A DNA stretch of 64,000 nt from Ectobacillus sp042610425 (GTDB taxonomy: Bacteria; Bacillota; Bacilli; Bacillales; Bacillaceae_G). The stretch's first letter is position 1. Every line of letters begins with the position of its first letter. The position numbers and the translations under genes were made by a program. Shown here piece by piece: positions 53,502 through 61,791 of this stretch. A model generated the notes under the pieces. That model did no database searches. It was not told the origin of the DNA and worked only from the letters and a program-made list of their open reading frames with translations. Where the stretch lies: the NCBI RefSeq assembly GCF_042610425.1, contig NZ_JBGJZM010000001.1:2170001-2234000 (forward strand). Reading direction: 5' to 3'.

Positions 53502-54227
53502 CTACAATTTTTCATTATTTCTATAAAACTGACTGATGGCATCAGCCATATTGTATTTGCTTTCAGGAAAGTGAAAAAGAAGAAATACGTCACCTGTCTT
53601 GCTATGAAATTGTTCGAAATCACGAATTACCATTTTTCGTTCATTCTTTTCATGAATCGGAACCAATAATTGTACTGGAATTGAAGAAGGATTGTTTTGA
53701 AACGTTTTCGAAGAAATCGCTTGGATCATATTGTCTTCCGATTGATAAGCAATCGTTAGTTCTCGCAAGAGCCGCTTATAAAAAAACTTATGCTCTCTTT
53801 CCAGTTCAATATGACGCGGAAGATGTAAACAAGGATTTATTAATACGGCAGACCGAATATAAGATGGATTATTATGCATAATTTGCAAAGCAACAAGTGC
53901 TCCCATCCCTTCTGCTATAATATGAATGTTTTCATTTAAAATTTCCTTTTTCATTACAACATGATACAAACGTTTTGCAAGTGTAACGGCAGCATTACTC
54001 CCCCAGTGTCGTCCATATAAATTTGAAGTAAAAATTGTATATCCTTTTCTAACTAAAGCGTTCAAGAGCTTTGCTTTACCATTATGCTGCATCCATAAAC
54101 TTGTACGATTATCAACAAAATGATTATAATCACCGAGTAATAAAATTCCAAATCCATTCGGTCGATCTGACAAATGAATGACACACGGTTCATTTTCTAA
54201 AGTAAAGAAACGCTCTACAATGCTCAT
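53502..54227 (-). CDS. Alpha/beta-hydrolase-like protein lacking the nucleophile serine
   Basis: The 241-residue protein has the layout of an alpha/beta hydrolase: GFGILLLGDYNHF, NALVRKGYTIFTSNLYGRHWG and, at the nucleophile elbow, IHIIAEGMGALVALQIM. The usual G-x-S-x-G there reads A105-E-G107-M-G109, so the serine is replaced by glycine. It is probably non-catalytic or uses another residue. It is followed by the epimerase-like gene 68 bases later. Function is unknown. Confidence 0.78.
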   Translation of the reverse strand: MSIVERFFTLENEPCVIHLSDRPNGFGILLLGDYNHFVDNRTSLWMQHNGKAKLLNALVRKGYTIFTSNLYGRHWGSNAAVTLAKRLYHVVMKKEILNENIHIIAEGMGALVALQIMHNNPSYIRSAVLINPCLHLPRHIELEREHKFFYKRLLRELTIAYQSEDNMIQAISSKTFQNNPSSIPVQLLVPIHEKNERKMVIRDFEQFHSKTGDVFLLFHFPESKYNMADAISQFYRNNEKL

Positions 54228-54377
54228 ATTATCCCTTCCTTACTTACATACGTGACATATTTCCTACTAATACTGTATGTAGTAGAATGCGTTTTGCCTT
54301 CTCTAAAAAATATTTTTATAATCTTCATTCATTTGTGTTACAATAAATGAAGAATGAACAATAGGGGTGTGGAGAAT

Positions 54378-54560
54378 ATGAAATACATTTCTTCTTTTTT
54401 CTGGTCATTTGTTCTTGTACAAATGGCAAGCTATGTAATTAGCAGTATGACTAGTACGAAATACGACTTTACACAATCTACACTTATGTCGGTTGTAATT
54501 ACTGTATTAATTCTTCTTATTGCAAGCTTAGTTCCAAACGAACCTTCAAAACAACATTAA
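54378..54560 (+). CDS. YjzD-like DUF2929 small membrane protein
   Basis: The 60-residue protein MKYISSFFWSFVLVQMASYV has two membrane segments separated by a short polar loop (STKYDFTQSTL) and matches DUF2929. The ATG at 54378 follows GGGGTGTGGAG. It is convergent with clpB. Function is unknown. Confidence 0.85.
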   Translation: MKYISSFFWSFVLVQMASYVISSMTSTKYDFTQSTLMSVVITVLILLIASLVPNEPSKQH

Positions 54561-54561
54561 T

Positions 54562-54593
54562 AAAAAAAGGCTGACAATATGTCAGCCTTTTTT
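54562..54593. terminator. Bidirectional terminator between yjzD and clpB
   Basis: AAAAAAGGCTGAC and GTCAGCCTTTTTT form a stem with U-tracts on both strands. Confidence 0.92.
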
Positions 54594-54601
54594 ATATCCA
54601 T

Positions 54602-57205
54602 TTACTTTGTTTTCACTGACAATTCTCCTTTTTCAGCATCTATAACAACCGTACTATCATCATGAATGGTACCGGCTATTAACTCCCGTGCTAGCTTTGT
54701 TTCCACTTGTCGTTGAATAAATCGTTTTAATGGACGCGCTCCGTATGCAGGATCAAATGCTGAATCTGCAATAAATTGCTTAGCTTCTACTGATAATGTA
54801 ATCTGAATGTTTCGTTCTGCTAACCGCACTCCAAGCTCTTGAATCAATTTATCAATGATGGCAAGTATTTCTTTCATCGTTAATGGCTTAAACAAAATTG
54901 TCTCGTCAACGCGATTTAGAAATTCTGGACGAAAGTGAGTACGTAATTGTTGAAAAACTTGCTTACGTGCTTCTTCTTTTATACTGCCATCATCCGCAAG
55001 TCCTTCTAATAAATAATGAGATCCAATATTAGATGTCATAATAATAACAGTATTTTTGAAGTCAACCGTTCTTCCTTGCGAATCGGTAATACGCCCATCA
55101 TCTAGCATCTGCAATAAGATATTAAATACTTCTGGATGTGCCTTTTCAATTTCATCTAGTAGGATAACCGAATACGGTTTGCGCCGAACGGCTTCCGTCA
55201 GTTGACCGCCCTCTTCATACCCAACATATCCTGGAGGAGCTCCGACAAGACGGGAGACAGAATGTTTTTCCATGTATTCAGACATGTCGATACGAATCAT
55301 GTGCTCCTCACTATCAAACAAAGACTGTGCAAGTGTTTTAGCAAGTTCTGTTTTACCAACACCTGTTGGACCAAGAAATAAGAAGGAACCAATGGGGCGA
55401 TTCGGATCTTTAATACCTGCACGTGCACGAAGTACCGCATCCGCTACAAGCTGAACAGCTTCTTCTTGTCCCACAACACGCTGCGACAAAATGTCCTCTA
55501 AGCGAAGAAGTTTTTCCCGTTCTCCTTCTACCAGCTTGGTCACTGGAATCCCTGTCCAGCGCGATACAATGGAGGCAATTTCTTCTTCTGTTACTTCTTC
55601 CCGAAGCAAGCGATTATCACTTTGTTTTTCTGTTGCTTCTTCTTCCGCTTGCTTGATTTCTTTCTCAAGCGCTGGAATGCGCCCATGCCGAAGTTCCGCT
55701 GCTTTATTTAAATCATATTTTCCTTCTGCTTCCTCTAAATCACGTCGAAGGGCTTCAAGTTGTGTACGTAATTCACGAACATGCTGAATTTCACCCTTTT
55801 CTTGCTGCCACTGTGCCCGCATCGTATGAGCTTGATCCTTCCACTCTGCTAGTTCACGTCGCAAAGCATCAAGACGTTTCTTACTTCCTTCATCCTTTTC
55901 CTTGCTAAGTGCTGCTTCTTCAATTTCGAGTTGCATAATTCGTCTTGTTACCTCGTCAAGCTCTGTTGGCAAAGAATCAATTTCAGTACGAATTGTCGCA
56001 CATGCTTCGTCCACTAAATCGATTGCTTTGTCTGGTAAAAAACGATCAGAAATATACCGATCTGATAATGTTGCTGCTGCAACTAGTGCACGGTCATGAA
56101 TATTTACGCCATGATAAATCTCAAATCGTTCCTTTAATCCACGCAAAATTGAAATTGAATCTATGACAGTTGGTTCTTCGACAAGCACTTGTTGAAAACG
56201 GCGTTCAAGTGCTGGATCTTTCTCGATATACTTTCGATATTCATCAAGTGTTGTAGCACCAATGCAGTGGAGTTCCCCCCGTGCAAGCATTGGCTTTAGC
56301 ATATTACCAGCATCCATGGCACCTTCTGTTTTTCCAGCCCCCACGATTGTGTGCAACTCATCAATAAATAGAAGAACTCGTCCTTCACTTTTTTTCACTT
56401 CATTTAATACGGCTTGTAATCGTTCTTCAAACTCTCCTCGAAACTTAGCACCCGCAACAAGAGCACTTAAGTCAAGAGAAAATACCGTTTTATCCTTTAG
56501 TCCTTCTGGAACATCTTTGCGAACAATACGTTGGGCAAGACCTTCTACAATTGCGGTTTTCCCTACCCCTGGTTCCCCGATAAGAACCGGGTTGTTTTTC
56601 GTTTTTCTTGATAATATACGAATCACACGGCGAATTTCACTATCACGCCCAATAACAGGATCAATTTTTCCCTGGCGTACCTCTTGTACGAGATCACGGC
56701 CATACTTTTCCAATGCTTCATACGTAGTTTCTGGATTTTGACTCGTCACGCGCTGATTCCCCCTTATTTCCATTAAAACAGTTAGCATCTGCTCTTTTTG
56801 TATATGAAACGAATGTAATAACTGAACAATATCATAGTTTTTCTTTTCATCGCATAACGCCAGCATCACATGTTCAACCGACAGATAATCATCATGTAAA
56901 TGGTTTTTCTCTTGTTCCGCTCTTCCAAAAAGCTCTTCTACATTAGCGGTAATATACATCTTTCCTATTTCAGAACCCGCTCCCGTAACACTTGGTTTTT
57001 TAGCAAGTAGCTTTTGTAATTGATCTGTAAAATTAGAGATGGAGACACCAAGCTTCGTTAGTAAACGAGAGGCTAAATCCTCTTGCTCAACTAATGCGAA
57101 AAGAATATGAATCGTATCCACCTCTTGATGATGATGAGATGTTGCAATCTTCTGCGCCTTGACAAACGCTTCCTGTGTCTTTTGCGTCATTTGATTGAAA
57201 TCCAT
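54602..57205 (-). CDS. clpB: ClpB disaggregase chaperone
   Basis: ClpB is a hexameric AAA+ unfoldase that rescues aggregated proteins with DnaK. Domains in order are an N-domain (residues ~1-150), AAA1 with GEPGVGKT (210-217), a long coiled-coil middle domain (~410-520) and AAA2 with GPTGVGKT near 606. No IGF/IGL ClpP loop is apparent. I take the ATG at 57205, with GAAGGGA upstream; an ATG two codons earlier is less well spaced. The promoter carries a CtsR operator. B. subtilis lacks clpB, so its presence is a B. cereus-like trait. Confidence 0.97.
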   Translation of the reverse strand: MDFNQMTQKTQEAFVKAQKIATSHHHQEVDTIHILFALVEQEDLASRLLTKLGVSISNFTDQLQKLLAKKPSVTGAGSEIGKMYITANVEELFGRAEQEKNHLHDDYLSVEHVMLALCDEKKNYDIVQLLHSFHIQKEQMLTVLMEIRGNQRVTSQNPETTYEALEKYGRDLVQEVRQGKIDPVIGRDSEIRRVIRILSRKTKNNPVLIGEPGVGKTAIVEGLAQRIVRKDVPEGLKDKTVFSLDLSALVAGAKFRGEFEERLQAVLNEVKKSEGRVLLFIDELHTIVGAGKTEGAMDAGNMLKPMLARGELHCIGATTLDEYRKYIEKDPALERRFQQVLVEEPTVIDSISILRGLKERFEIYHGVNIHDRALVAAATLSDRYISDRFLPDKAIDLVDEACATIRTEIDSLPTELDEVTRRIMQLEIEEAALSKEKDEGSKKRLDALRRELAEWKDQAHTMRAQWQQEKGEIQHVRELRTQLEALRRDLEEAEGKYDLNKAAELRHGRIPALEKEIKQAEEEATEKQSDNRLLREEVTEEEIASIVSRWTGIPVTKLVEGEREKLLRLEDILSQRVVGQEEAVQLVADAVLRARAGIKDPNRPIGSFLFLGPTGVGKTELAKTLAQSLFDSEEHMIRIDMSEYMEKHSVSRLVGAPPGYVGYEEGGQLTEAVRRKPYSVILLDEIEKAHPEVFNILLQMLDDGRITDSQGRTVDFKNTVIIMTSNIGSHYLLEGLADDGSIKEEARKQVFQQLRTHFRPEFLNRVDETILFKPLTMKEILAIIDKLIQELGVRLAERNIQITLSVEAKQFIADSAFDPAYGARPLKRFIQRQVETKLARELIAGTIHDDSTVVIDAEKGELSVKTK

Positions 57206-57228
57206 ATGCATTCCCTTCTTTCAAAAAG

Positions 57229-57245
57229 TTTGACCTTTTTTGACC
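57229..57245. promoter_or_regulatory. CtsR operator of clpB
   Basis: Read on the minus strand, GGTCAAA-AAA-GGTCAAA is an exact tandem heptad with a 3-base spacer, the CtsR consensus. It lies just downstream of the -10. Confidence 0.93.
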
Positions 57246-57256
57246 TTTACACATTT

Positions 57257-57284
57257 ATTATATTCTGTTTTGTAAATTTTACAA
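57257..57284 (-). promoter_or_regulatory. Sigma-A promoter of clpB
   Basis: On the minus strand TTGTAA (57284-57279) and TATAAT (57262-57257) are separated by 16 bases. Confidence 0.75.
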
Positions 57285-57321
57285 TAAAAAGCTGTCTCTT
57301 TTTTAAAAAGAGACAGCTTTT
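57285..57321 (-). terminator. Terminator of yjzC
   Basis: AAAGCTGTCTCTTTTT and AAAAAGAGACAGCTTT form a strong stem immediately upstream of the clpB promoter, insulating clpB from yjzC. Confidence 0.9.
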
Positions 57322-57323
57322 CG

Positions 57324-57503
57324 TTACGGTTTTCGTTTATATGTCCATTGCCGATTATGATTACTTACATCTGGAAATACATCACCGGCTTGTAGTGTTA
57401 CTTTTTGTGGATCTTTCACCATACTACCTGTTTCCCCAACTTCTACATATTCCCCATTATTTGGTGCTTTCTGCCCTGGTCTAAATCGATGACTTTGCCC
57501 CAT
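57324..57503 (-). CDS. yjzC: YjzC-family small protein
   Basis: The 59-residue protein begins MGQSHRFRPGQKAPNNGEYV and ends NRQWTYKRKP, matching the YjzC family almost throughout. The ATG at 57503 has AAGGAGAG upstream; the reading frame extends 22 codons further without a ribosome site. It appears soluble. Function is unknown. Confidence 0.9.
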   Translation of the reverse strand: MGQSHRFRPGQKAPNNGEYVEVGETGSMVKDPQKVTLQAGDVFPDVSNHNRQWTYKRKP

Positions 57504-57805
57504 CCTATCTCTCCTTACTATTTTATTTACCTTAGTATGTCCCTTTTTGCGCAAAAAAAAACTGACCATTCAGGTCAGCTCATAAAGGAGAGTCAAACAA
57601 CTTATACGAGAAGATTACATTAGTTATTATAAGCGCTTTCTTTTTTGAATGTAACCCCTTTCACAAAGTATACATAATTTTCACTCTTTTTATGATGAAA
57701 TTCAATTCCCATCTTGACTAAACTTATCTTTCGCGCCTAGACAAATATGTAAACATGGACGTAATATAAAATAGAATACCAAATAATTACTAAAAAGGTG
57801 AACCT
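57504..57805. other. 302-base gap between yjzC and the HAD phosphatase gene
   Basis: AT-rich intergenic DNA with divergent promoters expected. A cre-like sequence TATAAGCGCTTTCT lies at 57628-57641. No supported open reading frame was found. Confidence 0.5.
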
Positions 57806-58618
57806 ATGACTGATAAACATTTAATCGCACTTGATTTAGATGGTACTTTACTAAAAGATGATAAAACAATTTCATTAAGAACTAAAATTGCCCTTCAAAA
57901 AGCGCGTGAATTAGGTCATATCGTTGCCATTTCAACGGGTCGACCATACCGAGCAAGCAGCCTCTACTATCATGAATTACAACTTGATACTCCGATTGTA
58001 AATTTTAACGGTGCCTATGTACATCATCCATTAGATGCATCATGGGGACAGTATCATACTCCCCTACATGTCAGCACATCAAAGGAGATTATTGAAGCCT
58101 GCTCCCAATTCGGTATTAAAAATATGTATGCCGAAGTTGGTGATGATGTTTACGCAAACTTCAAGGATGAAGGTCTCAACCATATTTTCCAATTAGGATC
58201 ACCGAAGATTTATACCGGGGATTTACTTCATATGTTAAACGATCATCCAACGTGCTTGCTTATCGATGCAGAGGAATCAAAAGTTGAAAATATCCGCCAA
58301 CATTTAACAAACGCACATGCCGAAATCATTGATCATCGCCGCTGGGCAAGTCCTTGGCACATTATTGAAATTGTAAAAAGCGGCATGAACAAAGCGATTG
58401 GGCTTCAAAAGCTAACTGAGTATTATGGAATACCGAAAGCAAATGTCATTGCCTTTGGTGATGAAGATAATGATCTTGAAATGATTGATTTTGCAGGACG
58501 GGGAATTGCGATGGGAAATGCGATTGACCGGCTAAAAACAATTGCCAATGATGTTACCCTTACAAACGAAGAAGATGGCATCGCCATTTATTTAGAAAGC
58601 CTTCTTAACTTGAAGTAA
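57806..58618 (+). CDS. HAD-superfamily (Cof-type, IIB) phosphatase
   Basis: The 270-residue protein has the nucleophile motif ALDLDGTLL near residue 10, the ISTGRPYRA motif II region, a conserved lysine in the KSGMNKAIGL segment, and GDEDNDLEMI as motif IV, with a C2B-type cap. It resembles B. subtilis YkrA and probably dephosphorylates sugar phosphates or cofactors. The ATG is preceded by AAAGGTG. Confidence 0.9.
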   Translation: MTDKHLIALDLDGTLLKDDKTISLRTKIALQKARELGHIVAISTGRPYRASSLYYHELQLDTPIVNFNGAYVHHPLDASWGQYHTPLHVSTSKEIIEACSQFGIKNMYAEVGDDVYANFKDEGLNHIFQLGSPKIYTGDLLHMLNDHPTCLLIDAEESKVENIRQHLTNAHAEIIDHRRWASPWHIIEIVKSGMNKAIGLQKLTEYYGIPKANVIAFGDEDNDLEMIDFAGRGIAMGNAIDRLKTIANDVTLTNEEDGIAIYLESLLNLK

Positions 58619-58646
58619 CTTCCAATTGTAATTTATTATTTCTGAC

Positions 58647-58693
58647 ACATACTATATTTGACACATTCATACCGTGTGTCCAGTATAGTATGT
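58647..58693. repeat. Imperfect inverted repeat upstream of two small genes
   Basis: ACATACTATA and TATAGTATGT are perfect inverted arms, with GACACA/TGTGTC inside and a 9-base centre. There is no U-tract, so it is not an obvious terminator. It lies 24-70 bases before the first small gene. Confidence 0.75.
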
Positions 58694-58719
58694 AAATTGC
58701 TTGAACTGGGGGAATAATG

Positions 58720-58872
58720 ATGGGTAAAAAAAACAAGTCGAAACGTTTTATCCAACAAGGTTGTGACTCTGTAAGCAAGCATGATGAACAGTTTCCATAT
58801 CGACATACTCTTGCCGAAGCAGAAGCAGAAGCAGAAAAGATGAGAAATCAATCCTTTTCCGGAGGTTTCTAA
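58720..58872 (+). CDS. Small acidic-tailed protein with AE repeats
   Basis: An ATG preceded by GGGGGA opens a 50-codon frame: basic MGKKNKSKRFIQQGCDSVSK, then HTLAEAEAEAEKMRNQSFSG. An ATG one codon upstream is an alternative. I do not recognise a named family. Its stop overlaps the next start (TAATG), so the two are translationally coupled. Confidence 0.7.
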   Translation: MGKKNKSKRFIQQGCDSVSKHDEQFPYRHTLAEAEAEAEKMRNQSFSGGF

Positions 58873-59069
58873 TGGGGAATATGCTCTTTCAACAAGCTAG
58901 AGATGCAGTAGGACATGCAGTTTCGTGTAATGATTCCAATGAACAATCGGTTCTTATCGAAAAAGCTAAAAATGCACTTTCCTCTGCCTACAGTAATTCA
59001 ACAACTGCTGAAAAACAGCAGCTACGCCAATTGCAACAGGAAATACAAGCAATTGAACACATTCACTAA
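58872..59069 (+). CDS. DUF3813 small protein
   Basis: The 65-residue protein starts MGNMLFQQARDAVGHAVSCN and contains KAKNALSSAYSNSTTAEKQQ, a DUF3813-like pattern of two amphipathic helices. It overlaps the stop of the preceding small gene by one base and is followed by a terminator. Function is unknown. Confidence 0.85.
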   Translation: MGNMLFQQARDAVGHAVSCNDSNEQSVLIEKAKNALSSAYSNSTTAEKQQLRQLQQEIQAIEHIH

Positions 59070-59091
59070 GAGGGCGATTTGCCCTCTTTTT
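59068..59091 (+). terminator. Terminator after the DUF3813 gene
   Basis: AGAGGGC and GCCCTCT form a stem followed by TTTT. It overlaps the DUF3813 stop codon. Confidence 0.88.
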
Positions 59092-59097
59092 CCTCTT

Positions 59098-59967
59098 CTA
59101 ATCCTTGCGAAACAAACCAAAAACTGATTCTGTATGAACAACATTCGTAAAAGCATGAGGGTCAACTGCTTGAATAATCTTCATTAATTCATATAACTCG
59201 TACCGTGAAAATACAATCATCAGCAATTCCTTCTGACTATTTGTATATGCTCCCGTTGCCGGAACCGTTGTAATTCCCCGAACGAGATTCGATTGAATTG
59301 CTTTGCGTAACGCATCGCCTTGCTGCGTCACAATAAACGCCGTAAGCTTTACATAACGTGTGTGAATCGTATCAATTACACGTGTAGACGCATACAAGGA
59401 AACAAGGGTGTATAAAGCCTTCTCCCAACCAAAAAGGGCCCCTGCACATAGAATAATGATGGCATTAAAAAGGAAAAAATATGTTCCAATCGGCTTTCCT
59501 TTCTTATGAGACACGATCATTGCGATAATATCTAATCCCCCGGTAGATGCCCCCCATTTCAAAGCCAAACCCGTTCCAATTGCAACAATTACACCACCAA
59601 ATACTGCATTTAAAATAATATTATCCGATACGCTTTGTACAGGGATTATTTCTAGAAATAACGTAGTAAATACAATGCTTAAAAAACTAAAAAAGGTAAA
59701 TGATTTTCCTACCTGTTTCCAGGCAACGAGAACAATAGGAATATTAAACAAAATATATAACGTTCCAGTTGAAATGGATACATGCATATAATCCGCTAGC
59801 ACCCGAGAAAGCAATTGGGCCAGCCCTGCAAACCCACTTGCATATACATTAGCAGGAATTAAAAATAAATTCATCCCAAGTCCTGCTAATATACCTCCAA
59901 TTATGACAATACCTAGCTTTTGAGCTTTTTCAAAATAGCCTTGTTTCCGCTCCGACATTTGCCCCAT
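59098..59967 (-). CDS. YitT-family (DUF161/DUF2179) membrane protein
   Basis: The 289-residue protein has five or six membrane segments followed by a ~90-residue cytoplasmic DUF2179 domain (KAIQSNLVRGITTVPATGAY, then VFSRYELYELMKIIQAVDP). Bacillus carries several such proteins of unknown transport function. Two in-frame ATGs, at 59967 and 59958, both have acceptable ribosome sites. Confidence 0.9.
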   Translation of the reverse strand: MGQMSERKQGYFEKAQKLGIVIIGGILAGLGMNLFLIPANVYASGFAGLAQLLSRVLADYMHVSISTGTLYILFNIPIVLVAWKQVGKSFTFFSFLSIVFTTLFLEIIPVQSVSDNIILNAVFGGVIVAIGTGLALKWGASTGGLDIIAMIVSHKKGKPIGTYFFLFNAIIILCAGALFGWEKALYTLVSLYASTRVIDTIHTRYVKLTAFIVTQQGDALRKAIQSNLVRGITTVPATGAYTNSQKELLMIVFSRYELYELMKIIQAVDPHAFTNVVHTESVFGLFRKD

Positions 59968-60045
59968 CCTTTCCCTTCTATCTCATACATAGTCTATACG
60001 GAATCGGAAAAGCTAAACGTACGGAATGATAAGGAGGAAAGAAGT

Positions 60046-60177
60046 ATGGCAAAGACAAGCGATAACGATAAAAAAGCAAAGGATAATCAAGCAAAACGTG
60101 AGAAAAAAAATGAAGAAACGCTAAGCAATGCGAGCAAGGGAAAGCATTCTTATTCTGAAAAAACAGATCATCTATAA
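60046..60177 (+). CDS. DUF3941-like small charged protein
   Basis: An ATG with AAGGAGG 8 bases upstream opens a 43-residue, very hydrophilic protein: MAKTSDNDKKAKDNQAKREK, then ETLSNASKGKHSYSEKTDHL. It resembles DUF3941 proteins of Bacillus and is likely disordered. Function is unknown. It is convergent with cvfB. Confidence 0.75.
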   Translation: MAKTSDNDKKAKDNQAKREKKNEETLSNASKGKHSYSEKTDHL

Positions 60178-60260
60178 AGAAAAGGGCTATCCAAAATTAA
60201 AAGATGGCACTGAAATTGTCATTCAGTGCCATAATTAAATAGGAATAGCCCTTTTCTTTT
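60176..60260. terminator. Nested palindromic terminator between the DUF3941 gene and cvfB
   Basis: Outer arms AAAGAAAAGGGCTAT and ATAGCCCTTTTCTTT enclose AT-rich flanks and an inner stem ATGGCACTGAA/TTCAGTGCCAT. U-rich ends are present on both strands. Confidence 0.85.
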
Positions 60261-60268
60261 CGTTTTAC

Positions 60269-61120
60269 TTACTTTTTAAAATACGTCCATCCCTCTTCTT
60301 GATATACCTTTTCTTCCTTCATTAATTTACCGAGTGCCCGTTTAAATGCAGCCTTGCTCATTCCAAAACGCTCGGAAATATCTTCAGGTGAGCTTTTGTC
60401 CCAAAACGGCATAGCCCCCCCGCGCCCTTCCATATATAAGTAAATAAACTCAGCATCTGTATCCATACCTTCTTGCTTGAGAGGCAAAAGAGAAATGTTG
60501 ATCGTACCATCTTCTTTCACATCAATAACCCGCCCTGTTACTCTTTCTCCCAAACGGGGCTCTTGCTTACGCTGTGAACTATGAAGGAACGCAATAAAAT
60601 GCTCATCTGTGTATACACTAGAACCGACATGCATCGTTCTAAATACACGGCCGCTTATGCTTTTATTTAGCATAGAAGGCGTTGCCTTCACAGCATTTTC
60701 CTTACATATTTCAGGACTTGCGACAATCGCAATCAGACGATTCGTATGCGTTTCCTTTAAACGGCAGTACAGTTCGTCTCCTTCTTCTGGCCATACTCCT
60801 ATAAAGCCCGGTAATTCATCGAATGGCACAAGAATATCCTTCGAAACACCAATATCAACAAATGCTCCCGTACGATTAACAACCTTTACAACCTTCGCCC
60901 AGCTATAACCTTCCGTTGTAACATACGGTGTTTTCATTGTGGCAGTTACACGACCTTGATGATCATAATACAAAAAAGTTGAAATGCTGTCGCCTTCTTC
61001 AATTTCACCAATTACTTCATTTTTATGTAAAAACACTTGTTCCGCTTCATTTCCTACCATATACCCAATTTCAGTTTCACGGAGCACAGTTACAGTTACC
61101 ATTGATCCTAATTTTAACAT
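60269..61120 (-). CDS. cvfB: CvfB/YitL S1-like RNA-binding protein
   Basis: CvfB proteins contain S1-type OB folds and bind RNA. The 283-residue protein has GYMVGNEAEQVFLHKNEV, then the S1-like SWAKVVKVVNRTGAFVDIG and VPFDELPGF, and a C-terminal winged-helix-like domain (SPEDISERFGMSKAAFKRAL). I take the ATG at 61120, with AAAGGA 8 bases upstream; a GTG two codons earlier is the alternative. Confidence 0.92.
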   Translation of the reverse strand: MLKLGSMVTVTVLRETEIGYMVGNEAEQVFLHKNEVIGEIEEGDSISTFLYYDHQGRVTATMKTPYVTTEGYSWAKVVKVVNRTGAFVDIGVSKDILVPFDELPGFIGVWPEEGDELYCRLKETHTNRLIAIVASPEICKENAVKATPSMLNKSISGRVFRTMHVGSSVYTDEHFIAFLHSSQRKQEPRLGERVTGRVIDVKEDGTINISLLPLKQEGMDTDAEFIYLYMEGRGGAMPFWDKSSPEDISERFGMSKAAFKRALGKLMKEEKVYQEEGWTYFKK

Positions 61121-61217
61121 GTACACAATCCTTTCTTTTCAAACTACGTTAGTGTTTTGAATTCACAATTTGTAGCGTTCCAAACAACGAACCATTATAT
61201 CATGTTTTCACTCCTGA

Positions 61218-61246
61218 TTGTTACTTTCCCCTAATTTTCGTATAAT
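61218..61246 (+). promoter_or_regulatory. Sigma-A promoter of the YajQ-family gene
   Basis: TTGTTA (61218-61223) and TATAAT (61241-61246) are separated by 17 bases. Confidence 0.75.
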
Positions 61247-61299
61247 GATAACTACATGAGTTTATTAGTCTTTAGAAATAAAGGTTGGAGGTGCTTTAC

Positions 61300-61791
61300 A
61301 TGGCAAAGGATATCTCGTTTGATGTCGTTTCAGAAGTTGAAATGCCAGAGGTAACAAATGCTGTAAACTTGGCATTAAAAGAAATACTGAACCGCTATGA
61401 TTTTAAGGGAAGCAAATGTGATATTACGTTAGAAAAAGAAAATTTAGTTCTTGTCGCAGACGATGAATATAAGCTCGGACAATTAAAGGATGTACTGCTT
61501 AGCAAGCTAATCAAACGCGGGGTGGCCATAAAAAATTTAGACTATGGAAAAATCGAAAATGCTACCGGTAGTACGATACGCCAACGCGTCGTCTTAAAAC
61601 AAGGAATTGACAAAGACGATGCTAAAAAAATTAACACACTTATTAAAAACAGTAAATTAAAAGTAAAAAGCCAAATCCAAGATGATCAAATACGCGTCTC
61701 AGGAAAAAGCCGCGACGACCTACAAACCATCATCGCAGCCATACGCCAAGAAGACCTATCAGTAGAAGTACAATTTATAAATTATAGATAG
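61300..61791 (+). CDS. YajQ-family (UPF0234) nucleotide-binding protein
   Basis: The 163-residue protein begins MAKDISFDVVSEVEMPEVTN and contains EILNRYDFKGSKCDI and VKSQIQDDQIRVSGKSRDDLQ, the YajQ/UPF0234 signatures. The family binds nucleotides; a related protein in Xanthomonas binds cyclic di-GMP. The ATG at 61300 follows GGAGGTG; the frame extends five codons further upstream to a TTG. It corresponds to B. subtilis YitK. Confidence 0.93.
   Translation: MAKDISFDVVSEVEMPEVTNAVNLALKEILNRYDFKGSKCDITLEKENLVLVADDEYKLGQLKDVLLSKLIKRGVAIKNLDYGKIENATGSTIRQRVVLKQGIDKDDAKKINTLIKNSKLKVKSQIQDDQIRVSGKSRDDLQTIIAAIRQEDLSVEVQFINYR

Noticed and set aside
55423..55787. Plus-strand open frames inside clpB
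   Set aside because: They are shadows of the clpB coiled-coil region, with no ribosome sites.
57628..57641. CcpA (cre) site TATAAGCGCTTTCT
   Set aside because: It resembles cre, but one end base does not match, it lies about 165 bases before the next gene, and no catabolic gene is adjacent.
58636..58851. 71-codon minus-strand frame over the small AE-repeat gene
   Set aside because: The plus-strand gene has a strong ribosome site and is coupled to the DUF3813 gene; the antisense frame has neither.
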